From: an uncultured Candidatus Saccharibacteria bacterium
Lineage (GTDB): Bacteria > Patescibacteriota > Saccharimonadia > Saccharimonadales > Saccharimonadaceae
Assembly: GCA_938043965.1 (NCBI GenBank)
Contig: CALIQQ010000004.1
Location: 1 to 64,000, forward strand
Direction: 5' to 3'
Length of the DNA: 64,000 nucleotides
A program made the position numbers and the translations under genes. Positions within the stretch are counted from its first letter, which is position 1, and the number at the start of each line of letters is the position of its first letter. Shown here one piece after another: positions 26,739-35,195 of this stretch. Below the pieces are notes generated by a model. That model saw nothing but the letters and a program-made list of their open reading frames with translations. It ran no database searches and was not told where the DNA came from.

Positions 26739-27419
26739 ATGAAAAAGTATGTTTTTTTAGGCTTAATTCTTTTTACCGCAGTTACATTATTTGGTTGCGG
26801 AGAAAAAACGACAGCTATAAGTAACCCCACAGATACAAGCACAGCATCAAAGAGCACAATTAATGACAATACTGACTCTGAGTCGACAATATCAAACTCA
26901 GCTGAGTCCAGCAGTCAATCCCCAGCTTCTTCTTTAGCTTCAAGCGAAGCCGAAGAGAGCACTGACACAAAAGATCTTGGTAATGATATAAAAGATCTTA
27001 ATTTTCAGCGCTACTGGGCTAACGATGACTTTTTCGATCTAAAAGCCTACGCTGAAGATCATGGTTATGAGTATCAATGTATTGTGGTGCAGGCTGGTTT
27101 TGACGATGACGGTAACCTAATCACGACACACACCGCTGTATTGCAATCAATGGACAAAGATGCCATGCTTATTTTAGCATTAAACGGATTCTCGGTAGGA
27201 CATGTATCCGGAGGCAAGTTTGAGCTTTTTGAGTTCAAGAAAGACCCTAGAAACATCAGGGTCGATTATGATGACGAGAAGATATTGGTTCAGGACGATG
27301 TGATTTTTGCATTACCAGAAATAATCAGTTTATTGGATAATGCAAAGGGAAAAAAGGATATACTAAAGGGTTCTCGATTCGAATCGGGATTCGAACCTGG
27401 ATTCTTCGAATCGAACTAA
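26739..27419 (+). CDS. Secreted lipoprotein of unknown function
   Basis: 226 aa with a lipoprotein signal peptide: MKK, a hydrophobic core, then lipobox LFGC with Cys near residue 20. A Ser/Thr-rich linker (about 25-75) leads to an acidic globular domain with RYWANDDFFDLKAYAEDHGYEYQ and IVVQAGFDDDGNLI; I do not recognise a family. It has its own strong promoter, tandem repeats in the leader, a GGAGG site and a terminator. Its coding strand is G rich and C poor (row 27061-27120: 18 G, 7 C), opposite to its + strand neighbours, which suggests recent arrival or inversion. Confidence 0.7.
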   Translation: MKKYVFLGLILFTAVTLFGCGEKTTAISNPTDTSTASKSTINDNTDSESTISNSAESSSQSPASSLASSEAEESTDTKDLGNDIKDLNFQRYWANDDFFDLKAYAEDHGYEYQCIVVQAGFDDDGNLITTHTAVLQSMDKDAMLILALNGFSVGHVSGGKFELFEFKKDPRNIRVDYDDEKILVQDDVIFALPEIISLLDNAKGKKDILKGSRFESGFEPGFFESN

Positions 27420-27436
27420 AGCCCTCCGGCCAAATT

Positions 27437-27460
27437 AGCACCTCATCTGAGGTGCTTTTT
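27437..27460 (+). terminator. Intrinsic terminator of the lipoprotein gene
   Basis: AGCACCTC and GAGGTGCT pair around ATCT and run into TTTTT. It abuts the stop codon of the convergent minus-strand gene. Confidence 0.92.
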
Positions 27461-30387
27461 CATATCACGAAAGTTCGATTTCTTAAATTACCATAAATAA
27501 TCTTTCTAGTAATTAAATTCTCATATTTTACAGCCACAATTTGTTTCGATTCATAATAATAACCATTTTTATTAACTTTTTCTTCCATTGGCCCGTAATT
27601 CATTGGCTTATAATTTGCTAACCATTCAAAGTATCTAACGGATTCTAATGTCGCCACCACATCTTCTTTTGTATACCCAGAATAACGAGCAATAGTACCC
27701 TCATACGAATTATCGATCGGGTTCTTCCTTTCATATTCATCAAGCAACTTTGCTACTGCCGATTTTTCGATAATACCCGCCGATTCCATCATCCGCTGAT
27801 CCTCCGAATACCTTGAGTAATACTTATACTCTTCTTTAATACAATTCTCACCCGAAGCCCAAGAAAGATTCGATAACTCTCTTGCCGCATTTGCTATATC
27901 TACTCCATTTTCTACGAATGGCACTAGCTGTAAGCCAGATTCAACTGCAGTATCTAGGGCTGAATTACCAGTATGTATTAAGCCGGTAATTGCATTCAAC
28001 ACATTACCATCAACCTGCCCAAATTGTGAGTCCCGCACGGCGCATGACACCACCCATCTACCAAGCTCTGAATCTGGCTTAATTTTCGGGTTGTCGTCAC
28101 CACTATCAAAATCAAAGTTCCTGGCATCTTTTTCAGCGACCTTGTTAAATACTTCTGCCGGATCCTCAGCCATCGTCGAAAAGTCTGTTACAAAATACGG
28201 ATTACAGAATGCATCCCCGACCAGCCCGATACTACTTAGTGTTGGACAATTTTTATTCAATGAAGTTTCAAATTTCGTCATCCCATCTGCTCGCGCTGTC
28301 GGCATCAGTCCGGCTAGCGCTGAACCAACGGTGTCCATCGTTTTTGACACTGTCATTAGCGGAGAGTTAAACGTACTCGCAACTGGCATCAGTGAGTTCG
28401 CAATGCTTCCAATGAAGGTATATTTACTAGTCGGATCAAATGGTGATTTCAAACTTCTTTCTAGCGCACCTTCCTCCGCAATCACTTCTTGTTGCTCTCG
28501 CCAATGCGCCATCAGTTTCGCTTCTGTTGCCGGAAGGCCTGAGCTCATCTGCATCTGACGACCAGAATATATATTAAAGCCCGAATTAATTGCATACGCC
28601 GCATCCTCACCGGCCATATTGGAAATTAAATCTTTTGCCATCCACTGCGCAAAGTACGGCAAAAGCGATGCCAACGCAAGCATGATCATACTCTGAGTCG
28701 ACCCAAGTAAAGCCCTCTTAAATAGCTGCTTCGTAGCCTCTTTAATCATTGCGCCAACCCCAAAAGTTGAAAAAGCCAACGCTACCGAAACTATTGTATC
28801 GACCGTAGCCGCCCCAGCCTGTGCAATCGCACAATTTCGATAAGCTGCAATACTACCACCAATAGCACTCCCCCAACCCAGAGCCACGTTAAGCGCTTCA
28901 TCGCGACTAAATTTTCTTGCCACTTCATCATTAGGGTTAATCGTTAAATTACCGGAAGAGAAAAATTGATTCCAAGCTGGTGACTCTAATGACGAAGTAT
29001 TTTCTTTACCAGCCACCACTTTATCGTCCTTATTTAAAGTTTTACCTTTTTTCGATAGCCCAGTCATGTAATACGAAAGTTCAGTCTTACCACCATCACC
29101 AATCTGAGTCTTCTGCACTGCCTCCAAAAAACCAGTAATATAATTTAGGATATTCGCCGTCATTACGCCAGCCACCATCATCCCAAACATCGAATACGCC
29201 TTCATCGTAGCACAAACCGTATTAACACCGGTCCCCATTGCCGCTACCGCCGCCTTAACCTTAGCCCCCACAGCCGCCTTTATTTGATCCGTCGAGGCAT
29301 TTTTACCAATATCATCATCCCCCTCCATTTCAACTGGTTTTGGCCTTTCTTCGTTTTTGCCATTACCATCAGGCTCATCGACTAACTCTCTCGCATCACT
29401 ACTTCTAGTTTTCTTAATCGTCTCATCCATCCCTTGGTCGCCTCCGCCAGGTAGTGCTTTTTTCTTAATCTCTTCCTCGGAAGCCGTATCGGAAACATCC
29501 TTAAATTTATTTCTTGAGCTCCCAATCCGACCATGCAATTTATCTGACAAATCATCGAACCAGCCTGCCACATGACCCTTCATCGTCCTCGTCCCTACGT
29601 CAACCGAGCGTGAAAAATTATCCGAACCAGCCAGCGCATCATCTAGCTTCACTCGCTCCGAAAAATCAATTTTAACTTTTTTACCGCTCCCATCTAGATC
29701 AATTTCTGCTGAATGAGGCAATTTTTCAACATCACCGTCATTCGCCGCAATCGCATATTTTTTCCCAGTATCGGCATCCTCATACACCAAAAAACGACAT
29801 TTAAACTCATCGGAATCAATATAGAATACATTTTGCTTCTTTAGCTTCTTTGCCTGACTTTTCGAAATCTTAAATTTCTCTGCACCAAAAATCTTTGCCC
29901 GTTTTGTAATCGGATGATTTCGTGTTCGATCCATCGAAAACCGCATAAAATATGTACTGCGCCTATTCATTGAAGTTCTTAGATTATTGAACTGATCTAG
30001 TCCATTCGCAATTAACGCAAACGGTGCCAAACTTTGCACCCCAGCAAACGCCCCCATCATAATCATCATAATTATTAAAACTACACCAAACGGCCCGAAT
30101 TTCTTCACCTGGCCCGCCACCATCTTACCGCCAGGCATTGCCGCCGTTGCTACCTGCTCTAGCGATTTTCCTTGTACATTATTCAAAAATCCATTACCAG
30201 CTTCTACCTCTTTTGCATTTTGCACAGCTGAAGTGAACGGGGAATTACCAACTCCCATATTGCCTGCCGCCGAACCAGTCTCTGTCGCTTCTTTTTCTGA
30301 AGTTTGACCAATCGCTTTCGCACCCGAAAGTCGCGATGCTTTTTCTTGCATCGCATTACCCCAGGCATTTTGATCTTCTGGCCTCAT
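27460..30387 (-). CDS. Large hypothetical multi-domain membrane protein, possibly secretion-system related
   Basis: 975 aa. A polar N-terminus (about 1-90) precedes a helix near 93-123 (GPFGVVLIIMMIMMGAFAGV), a soluble basic/acidic region to about 390, helices near 395-425, 525-550 and 565-585, and a long C-terminal part (about 590-975) that includes several cysteines (LNKNCPTLSS, DAFCNPYF, VVSCAVRD, GENCIKEEY). The layout, a long protein with a central hydrophobic cluster and large flanking domains, recalls VirB6/TrbL-type channel proteins, but no diagnostic motif is visible. The TATAAT box (+ 30396-30401) ends 8 nt before the ATG, so probably leaderless. No secretion genes lie beside it; a VirD4-like ATPase is at 43-46 kb. 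Confidence 0.55.
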   Translation of the reverse strand: MRPEDQNAWGNAMQEKASRLSGAKAIGQTSEKEATETGSAAGNMGVGNSPFTSAVQNAKEVEAGNGFLNNVQGKSLEQVATAAMPGGKMVAGQVKKFGPFGVVLIIMMIMMGAFAGVQSLAPFALIANGLDQFNNLRTSMNRRSTYFMRFSMDRTRNHPITKRAKIFGAEKFKISKSQAKKLKKQNVFYIDSDEFKCRFLVYEDADTGKKYAIAANDGDVEKLPHSAEIDLDGSGKKVKIDFSERVKLDDALAGSDNFSRSVDVGTRTMKGHVAGWFDDLSDKLHGRIGSSRNKFKDVSDTASEEEIKKKALPGGGDQGMDETIKKTRSSDARELVDEPDGNGKNEERPKPVEMEGDDDIGKNASTDQIKAAVGAKVKAAVAAMGTGVNTVCATMKAYSMFGMMVAGVMTANILNYITGFLEAVQKTQIGDGGKTELSYYMTGLSKKGKTLNKDDKVVAGKENTSSLESPAWNQFFSSGNLTINPNDEVARKFSRDEALNVALGWGSAIGGSIAAYRNCAIAQAGAATVDTIVSVALAFSTFGVGAMIKEATKQLFKRALLGSTQSMIMLALASLLPYFAQWMAKDLISNMAGEDAAYAINSGFNIYSGRQMQMSSGLPATEAKLMAHWREQQEVIAEEGALERSLKSPFDPTSKYTFIGSIANSLMPVASTFNSPLMTVSKTMDTVGSALAGLMPTARADGMTKFETSLNKNCPTLSSIGLVGDAFCNPYFVTDFSTMAEDPAEVFNKVAEKDARNFDFDSGDDNPKIKPDSELGRWVVSCAVRDSQFGQVDGNVLNAITGLIHTGNSALDTAVESGLQLVPFVENGVDIANAARELSNLSWASGENCIKEEYKYYSRYSEDQRMMESAGIIEKSAVAKLLDEYERKNPIDNSYEGTIARYSGYTKEDVVATLESVRYFEWLANYKPMNYGPMEEKVNKNGYYYESKQIVAVKYENLITRKIIYGNLRNRTFVI

Positions 30388-30505
30388 ATATTTCTATTAT
30401 ACACGAAAACCATAAAAGGTATCATTCGATCTCTCGATTTTTATTTTAACTTAAGATATAATCTCATTAAACTGAATATTAATTTTTAAGAAGGCTATCG
30501 AAATA

Positions 30506-32140
30506 ATGATTAAACCTCCCGAGAAATTCATTCGTGATTTCCTAAAAAAATTTGACCGCATTGACCTACTAATCCTACTCACTACTTTTATCGCCGGCCT
30601 CATTACTAATTTTTACTTTTTCATCGGCCATGGTCTTTCACCTGATGCCTTATCTGAAAATTATCATCATATTGCTGGCCCATGGGAACTCCAACTCGGC
30701 CGCTTCAGCCTTCAATTTCTCGACCAATTTCGTTTCGGCTTCGTCAATCAACTTTTAATTATTTTACTAGCTCTTGGCTTTATGTCTGGTGCGCTCATGC
30801 TAATTCGCAGATTATTCAATCTTAAAAATCGCCTCTATCTCTTTCTCCTTTGCCTCATCATCGCCACCGCGCCTCAATTTACCGAAACCTACATGTATCT
30901 TTACTGCGCCGATTCCTACCTCCTCGCCTTCTTCAGTGCCACTCTCGCAGTTTACGCACTCTCAAAAATTACCTCTATTAAACATTCCAAGTCCTGGATT
31001 TTACTCGCAATTCTTTCCACCATACTTGTTAGCTCACTTTACCAAGCCTATCTCGGCGTTCTGCTTGGTTTACTAGTCATTTACACTATTAAAACCATTC
31101 TCGAATCTAACGAAAATTCTCTTAAAAATTTACCACAAAAGGCTAAACAAGCCTCGGATGAAATTAGTGCCTTGAAGCGCTTTTTCCAAAATCTTCTCAT
31201 CATTTTATTCGGTATTGGCCTCTATTACATTATTTTTAGAATAGTTTGCCGCCTTAACCACCTCCGCCCATCTAGCTATAAAGGCGCAAACGGACTTGGA
31301 ATAGAAACCTTGCTCGCCCTACCAAAAAATATCGCCAATGCCTTTGCCGATTTCTACAATTTCTTTTTCGCAGACGAAATTATCATCAATAACAACTTTT
31401 ATTTCCGTCAGTTCCTCTATCTCATTCTCGCTGCAATTTTAATCTTCACTATCATTCAAATCTTCAAACGTCAAAGATTTTCTAAGTCCTTACTTACGTT
31501 AATTCTCATCCTCCTGTTTCCAATTTTCGTCAACATTATGAATCTCATCGCTTCCGGCACTCGCATTAATCTCGTCACCGGACCAGGCATCATCACTACT
31601 GCCGTTCTTTTTATTTATCTTATTAGCAAATTAACTCCTTCGTCCTTCAACCACATCCTTCATTGGATCGCTAGCTTAACCCTCTTCCTACTTGCCTGGA
31701 CTTTTTTACTCGCCGACACTTACACCTACATTGTGCGCAACAACCAATACAATGATTTTAAAACCATTGCCGTTAACATTCATCAAAAAGCCACTGCACT
31801 TGAAAATTATCAGCCCGATCTACCACTTCTTTTTTCCAACGTCATCGAGACTCCCGCGCGTGAATACGAAAAAACTACTGGCATGGTAACGCGCAATACC
31901 ATTTCCTGGACTGGCTATGCTGGCGTTCAACGCTACGAAGAATTCTTCCGCAAGTTTCTCGGACTCAACATTCACTCCGCCACCGAAAAGCAGTATCTTA
32001 AAATCGTTAATACCCCCGAATTCAAAGCTATGCCTACCTATCCAGCCAACGATTCCGTCAAAATTATCGACGACATTATTGTTGTTAAAATCACAAATTC
32101 AGTCTTAATTAACGAACAAGGAGAAGTTAAATTATGGTAA
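30506..32140 (+). CDS. GtrII-like membrane glucosyltransferase
   Basis: 544 aa with about ten membrane helices. The N-terminal pattern GLSPDALSENYHH...GRFSLQFLDQFRFGF near 48-80 (acidic residue in the first loop, then GR) and the C-terminal soluble segment after the last helix match the Glucos_trans_II family, which modifies O-antigen or other surface glycans using a lipid-linked donor. A TATAAT box at 30457-30462 gives a leader of about 40 nt with AAGAAGG. It overlaps the acyltransferase gene by 7 nt, so the two likely modify the same surface polymer. Confidence 0.65.
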   Translation: MIKPPEKFIRDFLKKFDRIDLLILLTTFIAGLITNFYFFIGHGLSPDALSENYHHIAGPWELQLGRFSLQFLDQFRFGFVNQLLIILLALGFMSGALMLIRRLFNLKNRLYLFLLCLIIATAPQFTETYMYLYCADSYLLAFFSATLAVYALSKITSIKHSKSWILLAILSTILVSSLYQAYLGVLLGLLVIYTIKTILESNENSLKNLPQKAKQASDEISALKRFFQNLLIILFGIGLYYIIFRIVCRLNHLRPSSYKGANGLGIETLLALPKNIANAFADFYNFFFADEIIINNNFYFRQFLYLILAAILIFTIIQIFKRQRFSKSLLTLILILLFPIFVNIMNLIASGTRINLVTGPGIITTAVLFIYLISKLTPSSFNHILHWIASLTLFLLAWTFLLADTYTYIVRNNQYNDFKTIAVNIHQKATALENYQPDLPLLFSNVIETPAREYEKTTGMVTRNTISWTGYAGVQRYEEFFRKFLGLNIHSATEKQYLKIVNTPEFKAMPTYPANDSVKIIDDIIVVKITNSVLINEQGEVKLW

Positions 32141-33186
32141 AACCTCAACGCGATCTAAGCTACGAATTCATCCGTGTCGTTTCGATGATTCTCATTATTT
32201 TGGCGCACGAAATCCCGAATTACCTTGGTCAACTTTCTCGACTTGGAGTTTATACCGAGCTTGTCACCAACGTTGGCGTTACTCTCTTCTTCATGTTGTC
32301 CGGCAAATTCGCCTTAAAGCTCAATCTTGAAGATAAACATCTTTATAAAAAGTACTACTGGAAAAAAGTCATTGGACTCATTATCCCAATGTTGGTTTAC
32401 ATGGCTATCAAAAACTGGCACATTATGGTCTACCACAAGCATCTCACCGTCACTCCAGGCTTCTATGTGCATCACTTCCTCCTTTCTCTATTTAATGGCT
32501 TTAGCTACATGGAATATTGGTTCCTCTTCGTCCTGATTGCCCTACTCGCTTCCACTCCATTTACAGCTCGTATGATTCAGAATTTCAAACGTCGGGACCA
32601 AATCGTCTTCACTATTGTCGGGCTCGTTTTTGGCACCATCACCACCTTCCTGCCGCACTTACTCGACGTTGAATTTGCTATTAAATACGAGTTCATCGGT
32701 TACGCCCTCTTCTTCTATATCGGCTTCTTCATTGAAGATTTCTTTAAAGAAAAATCCGCACGCAAAAAACTCTACCTCATCGGTTTCTTATCTTTAATCA
32801 TCAACTGCATACTCACCCATTTCAACATCAGAAATGGCTACAAAAACACCTCGCCTTTCTACTTCACCTTTACGGTCGCAACCTTCATCGCCTTAAGGAA
32901 CTTTGCGCAGTATTTCATGACAAAACATGCCTCACCTCTCCTTGACCGCCTCACCATCTTCCTCGGCCAACATTCGCTTGGAGTTTACATGATTCATATG
33001 ATGTTCCTCTTCACTTTCAACGATTTAAATCTTTTGCCGCGCAACCTATTTGGCTGGCTCCTCAGTACTCTAATTATCTTAGTAATTTCAGTTATCGCTT
33101 CATTCATTCTCGATCGTACCATTATTAAGCTACTCCAAAAACTTTGCATTAAAATTTTTCGCCTCGAAAAAACGCTCGCTAAGTAG
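32134..33186 (+). CDS. Acyltransferase-3 family integral membrane protein
   Basis: The 350-aa protein opens with the family signature (RDLSYEFIRVVSMILIILAH, with the catalytic-type His of the R...H motif), then a long FFMLSGKFALKLN segment, about ten membrane helices and LGVYMIHMMFLF near 280. Acyltransferase-3 proteins add acetyl or other acyl groups to sugars on the cell surface. Translation is coupled to the preceding GtrII-like gene. The acyl donor and sugar are unknown. Confidence 0.82.
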   Translation: MVKPQRDLSYEFIRVVSMILIILAHEIPNYLGQLSRLGVYTELVTNVGVTLFFMLSGKFALKLNLEDKHLYKKYYWKKVIGLIIPMLVYMAIKNWHIMVYHKHLTVTPGFYVHHFLLSLFNGFSYMEYWFLFVLIALLASTPFTARMIQNFKRRDQIVFTIVGLVFGTITTFLPHLLDVEFAIKYEFIGYALFFYIGFFIEDFFKEKSARKKLYLIGFLSLIINCILTHFNIRNGYKNTSPFYFTFTVATFIALRNFAQYFMTKHASPLLDRLTIFLGQHSLGVYMIHMMFLFTFNDLNLLPRNLFGWLLSTLIILVISVIASFILDRTIIKLLQKLCIKIFRLEKTLAK

Positions 33187-33198
33187 TATAATTATTTT

Positions 33199-33459
33199 AT
33201 GACAGAGCCATCAAACTACACTTTTACCACAAAAACTAACAAACCCAATCTCGAGACAGGATCTGATTCTTTAGACTCTAGTGATGACGCCATTGCCAAT
33301 ACCACAGCTGAAACCGATCTCGGCACCGCCTTTGACCAATTTGGTAATGAAAATTTTGATGACCTCAGCTCAGTTGATGACGATCTAGTTGACCTAGATT
33401 TACCCCTAAACTCACTCGAGGATAACAATTGGCCTGACGATTCGTTTGACTGCGACTAA
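33199..33459 (+). CDS. Small, very acidic, probably disordered protein
   Basis: 86 aa with about a third Asp/Glu and few hydrophobic residues; the second half is dominated by DD pairs (FDDLSSVDDDLVDLDLP). There is no recognisable domain. TATAAT (33187-33192) ends exactly 6 nt before the ATG, which supports real expression as a leaderless mRNA. The promoter of tRNA-Glu is embedded in its last codons. Confidence 0.55.
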   Translation: MTEPSNYTFTTKTNKPNLETGSDSLDSSDDAIANTTAETDLGTAFDQFGNENFDDLSSVDDDLVDLDLPLNSLEDNNWPDDSFDCD

Positions 33460-33474
33460 TTTTTATGCTAAAAT
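33446..33474 (+). promoter_or_regulatory. Promoter of tRNA-Glu
   Basis: TTGACT (33446-33451), 17-nt spacer, TAAAAT (33469-33474) with TG at 33466-33467. The -35 lies inside the end of the acidic protein gene. Confidence 0.8.
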
Positions 33475-33492
33475 TAACTCACTAACCTAGTT

Positions 33493-33569
33493 GGTTCCGT
33501 CGTCTAGTGGTCCAGGACGTCTGGTTCTCATCCAGAAAATCGCGGGTTCGACTCCCGCCGGAATCACCA
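33493..33569 (+). tRNA. tRNA-Glu (anticodon CTC)
   Basis: Acceptor GGTTCCG pairs with CGGAATC (one G-U), D arm GTCTAGTGGTCCAGGAC, anticodon stem TCTGG/CCAGA with loop TTCTCAT (CTC, reads GAG), T arm GCGGG-TTCGACT-CCCGC, discriminator A and encoded CCA. Confidence 0.96.
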
Positions 33570-33578
33570 TAATCACTT

Positions 33579-33602
33579 TAACCTTGAAAAAGGTTATTTT
33601 TT
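33579..33602 (+). terminator. Terminator of tRNA-Glu
   Basis: TAACCTT and AAGGTTA pair around a GAAA tetraloop and run into TTTTTT. The der promoter starts in the next bases. Confidence 0.9.
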
Positions 33603-33621
33603 ATGTTATAATTTAAGCAAT

Positions 33622-35094
33622 ATGAGCAAGCAAAAAATCGTCGCCTTAATCGGCCAAACTAATGCTGGAAAATCCAGTCTACTAAATCGCATGGCACACA
33701 AAAATATCGCCATTGTTGCCCGTGAAGAGGGCACAACCCGCGACAACGTCATCGCTAAAATCGATGAGGCCTTTTTATTGATTGATACCGCTGGGCTTAA
33801 AAACCCCGAAGACGATTTTGAGGCCAACATCCAAGACCAAATCAACGATGCCATCGACACTGCTGACCTCATCTTGCTCGCTCTCGATTCTACGAAATAT
33901 CCAAGTCAACGTGATAAAGATATTGCAAAGGCCGCTTTAAAATCAAAAAAGCCAGTCTTCTTATTGCTCAATAAATCCGATTTAGGAGAATCACTCCCGG
34001 AAGAAGATTTCCTTAGGCTTGGCATTAAAGCCAATGACACCTATCGTACTTCCGCTACTACCGGACAGGGAATTGCTAAATTAAAAGATCGTATCGCCGA
34101 CACACTTAATGTAAAGCTTAAGCCGCGTTCTCTTGAGGCTACTAACACCCATAAAAGCACCCAAGCACCACAAAATCTTGACGAAAATGGTAATCCGCTC
34201 ATTAAATTAGCTCTTATCGGTCGCCCAAATGTTGGCAAATCTAGCCTCTTCAACAAGCTAGCTAAAAAACAGCAAGCCATCGTCAGCTCTCGCCAAGGTA
34301 CCACACGCGACGTTAATCGCGTCCAAATTCGTTACAAAAACATCACTATCGAAATTCTTGATACTGCTGGACTCAGAAAACCTGGACGCCGCGAAGTTGG
34401 CATTGAAAAGTTTTCCGCCATCCGCACTCTCGCAGCCATCGAAGAAGCCGACGTCTGCGCTCTCCTAATCGACAGCAAAGAATCGCACAATAAACTAGAT
34501 CAATCTCTCGCCGGTCAAATCGTCGACGCTGGTAAGGGAATTATCGTAGTGCTGACCAAATCTGATTTACTCGATAACTCAAAACCAGTCACCTCCACCA
34601 TTTCCGACAAAGCTCGTAAAAACCCGACCGAAGCCCCGACCTACACCGAGATCGATAGCATTCTCGATCGCCTCGAACGCGACCTTGATTTCTTACCTTT
34701 CGCCCCAGTCCTCATCACTAGTTCCGAAACCGGCAAAAACGTCACTCGCATCTTCGACCTCACGCTTGAAATCGACGAAGCTCGTCATACTGAGATTAAA
34801 ACTTCCGATCTCAACAAACTCCTTCGCGAAGCCGTCGCTGCTCATCCGCCAGCTGGACTAAAAAATACTCATCCAAAACTCAAATATCTCGTCCAAACCG
34901 ATACTTGCCCACCTTGGTTTGTCTTCCACGGTCGCGAAATGGAGCTCCTCCACTGGTCCTATAAACGTTACCTTGAGCGTAAAATCCGCGAGCATTACCC
35001 ATTCTTAGGCACCCCAATCAAGTTCAGCTTTTATAACGACCGCACCCAAGGTAAGCGCAAGAATTATTCGAAAAAGACTTTAAAAATAGCCTAA
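33622..35094 (+). CDS. der: Ribosome-assembly GTPase Der (EngA)
   Basis: Der has two tandem GTPase domains and helps mature the 50S subunit. In this 490-aa protein the first P loop is GQTNAGKSS (11-19) with DTAG near 51 and NKSD near 117; the second is GRPNVGKSS near 200 with DTAG near 247 and TKSD near 313. The C-terminal KH-like domain (PPAGLKNTHPKLKYLVQTDT...) is present. It is longer than the usual 440 aa because of insertions between the domains and in the second one (SKPVTSTISDKARKNPTEAP). TGtTATAAT ends 9 nt before the ATG. Confidence 0.92.
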   Translation: MSKQKIVALIGQTNAGKSSLLNRMAHKNIAIVAREEGTTRDNVIAKIDEAFLLIDTAGLKNPEDDFEANIQDQINDAIDTADLILLALDSTKYPSQRDKDIAKAALKSKKPVFLLLNKSDLGESLPEEDFLRLGIKANDTYRTSATTGQGIAKLKDRIADTLNVKLKPRSLEATNTHKSTQAPQNLDENGNPLIKLALIGRPNVGKSSLFNKLAKKQQAIVSSRQGTTRDVNRVQIRYKNITIEILDTAGLRKPGRREVGIEKFSAIRTLAAIEEADVCALLIDSKESHNKLDQSLAGQIVDAGKGIIVVLTKSDLLDNSKPVTSTISDKARKNPTEAPTYTEIDSILDRLERDLDFLPFAPVLITSSETGKNVTRIFDLTLEIDEARHTEIKTSDLNKLLREAVAAHPPAGLKNTHPKLKYLVQTDTCPPWFVFHGREMELLHWSYKRYLERKIREHYPFLGTPIKFSFYNDRTQGKRKNYSKKTLKIA

Positions 35095-35107
35095 AATATG
35101 GTATAAT

Positions 35108-35137
35108 AAAAATAAGTGGGTATACCCCACCTATTTT
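35108..35137 (+). terminator. Terminator of der, overlapping the next promoter's start region
   Basis: AAAAATAAGTGGG (35108-35120) pairs with CCCCACCTATTTTT apart from one mismatch, ending in a T run. The TGgTATAAT box that drives the next gene (35102-35107) sits immediately to its left, so part of this stem is also in the next mRNA's 5' end. Confidence 0.75.
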
Positions 35138-35195
35138 TGTCACAGGCCTGAAATTATTTCATGCCAGCACATGTTCCTTAAAAAGGAGGTTTAAT

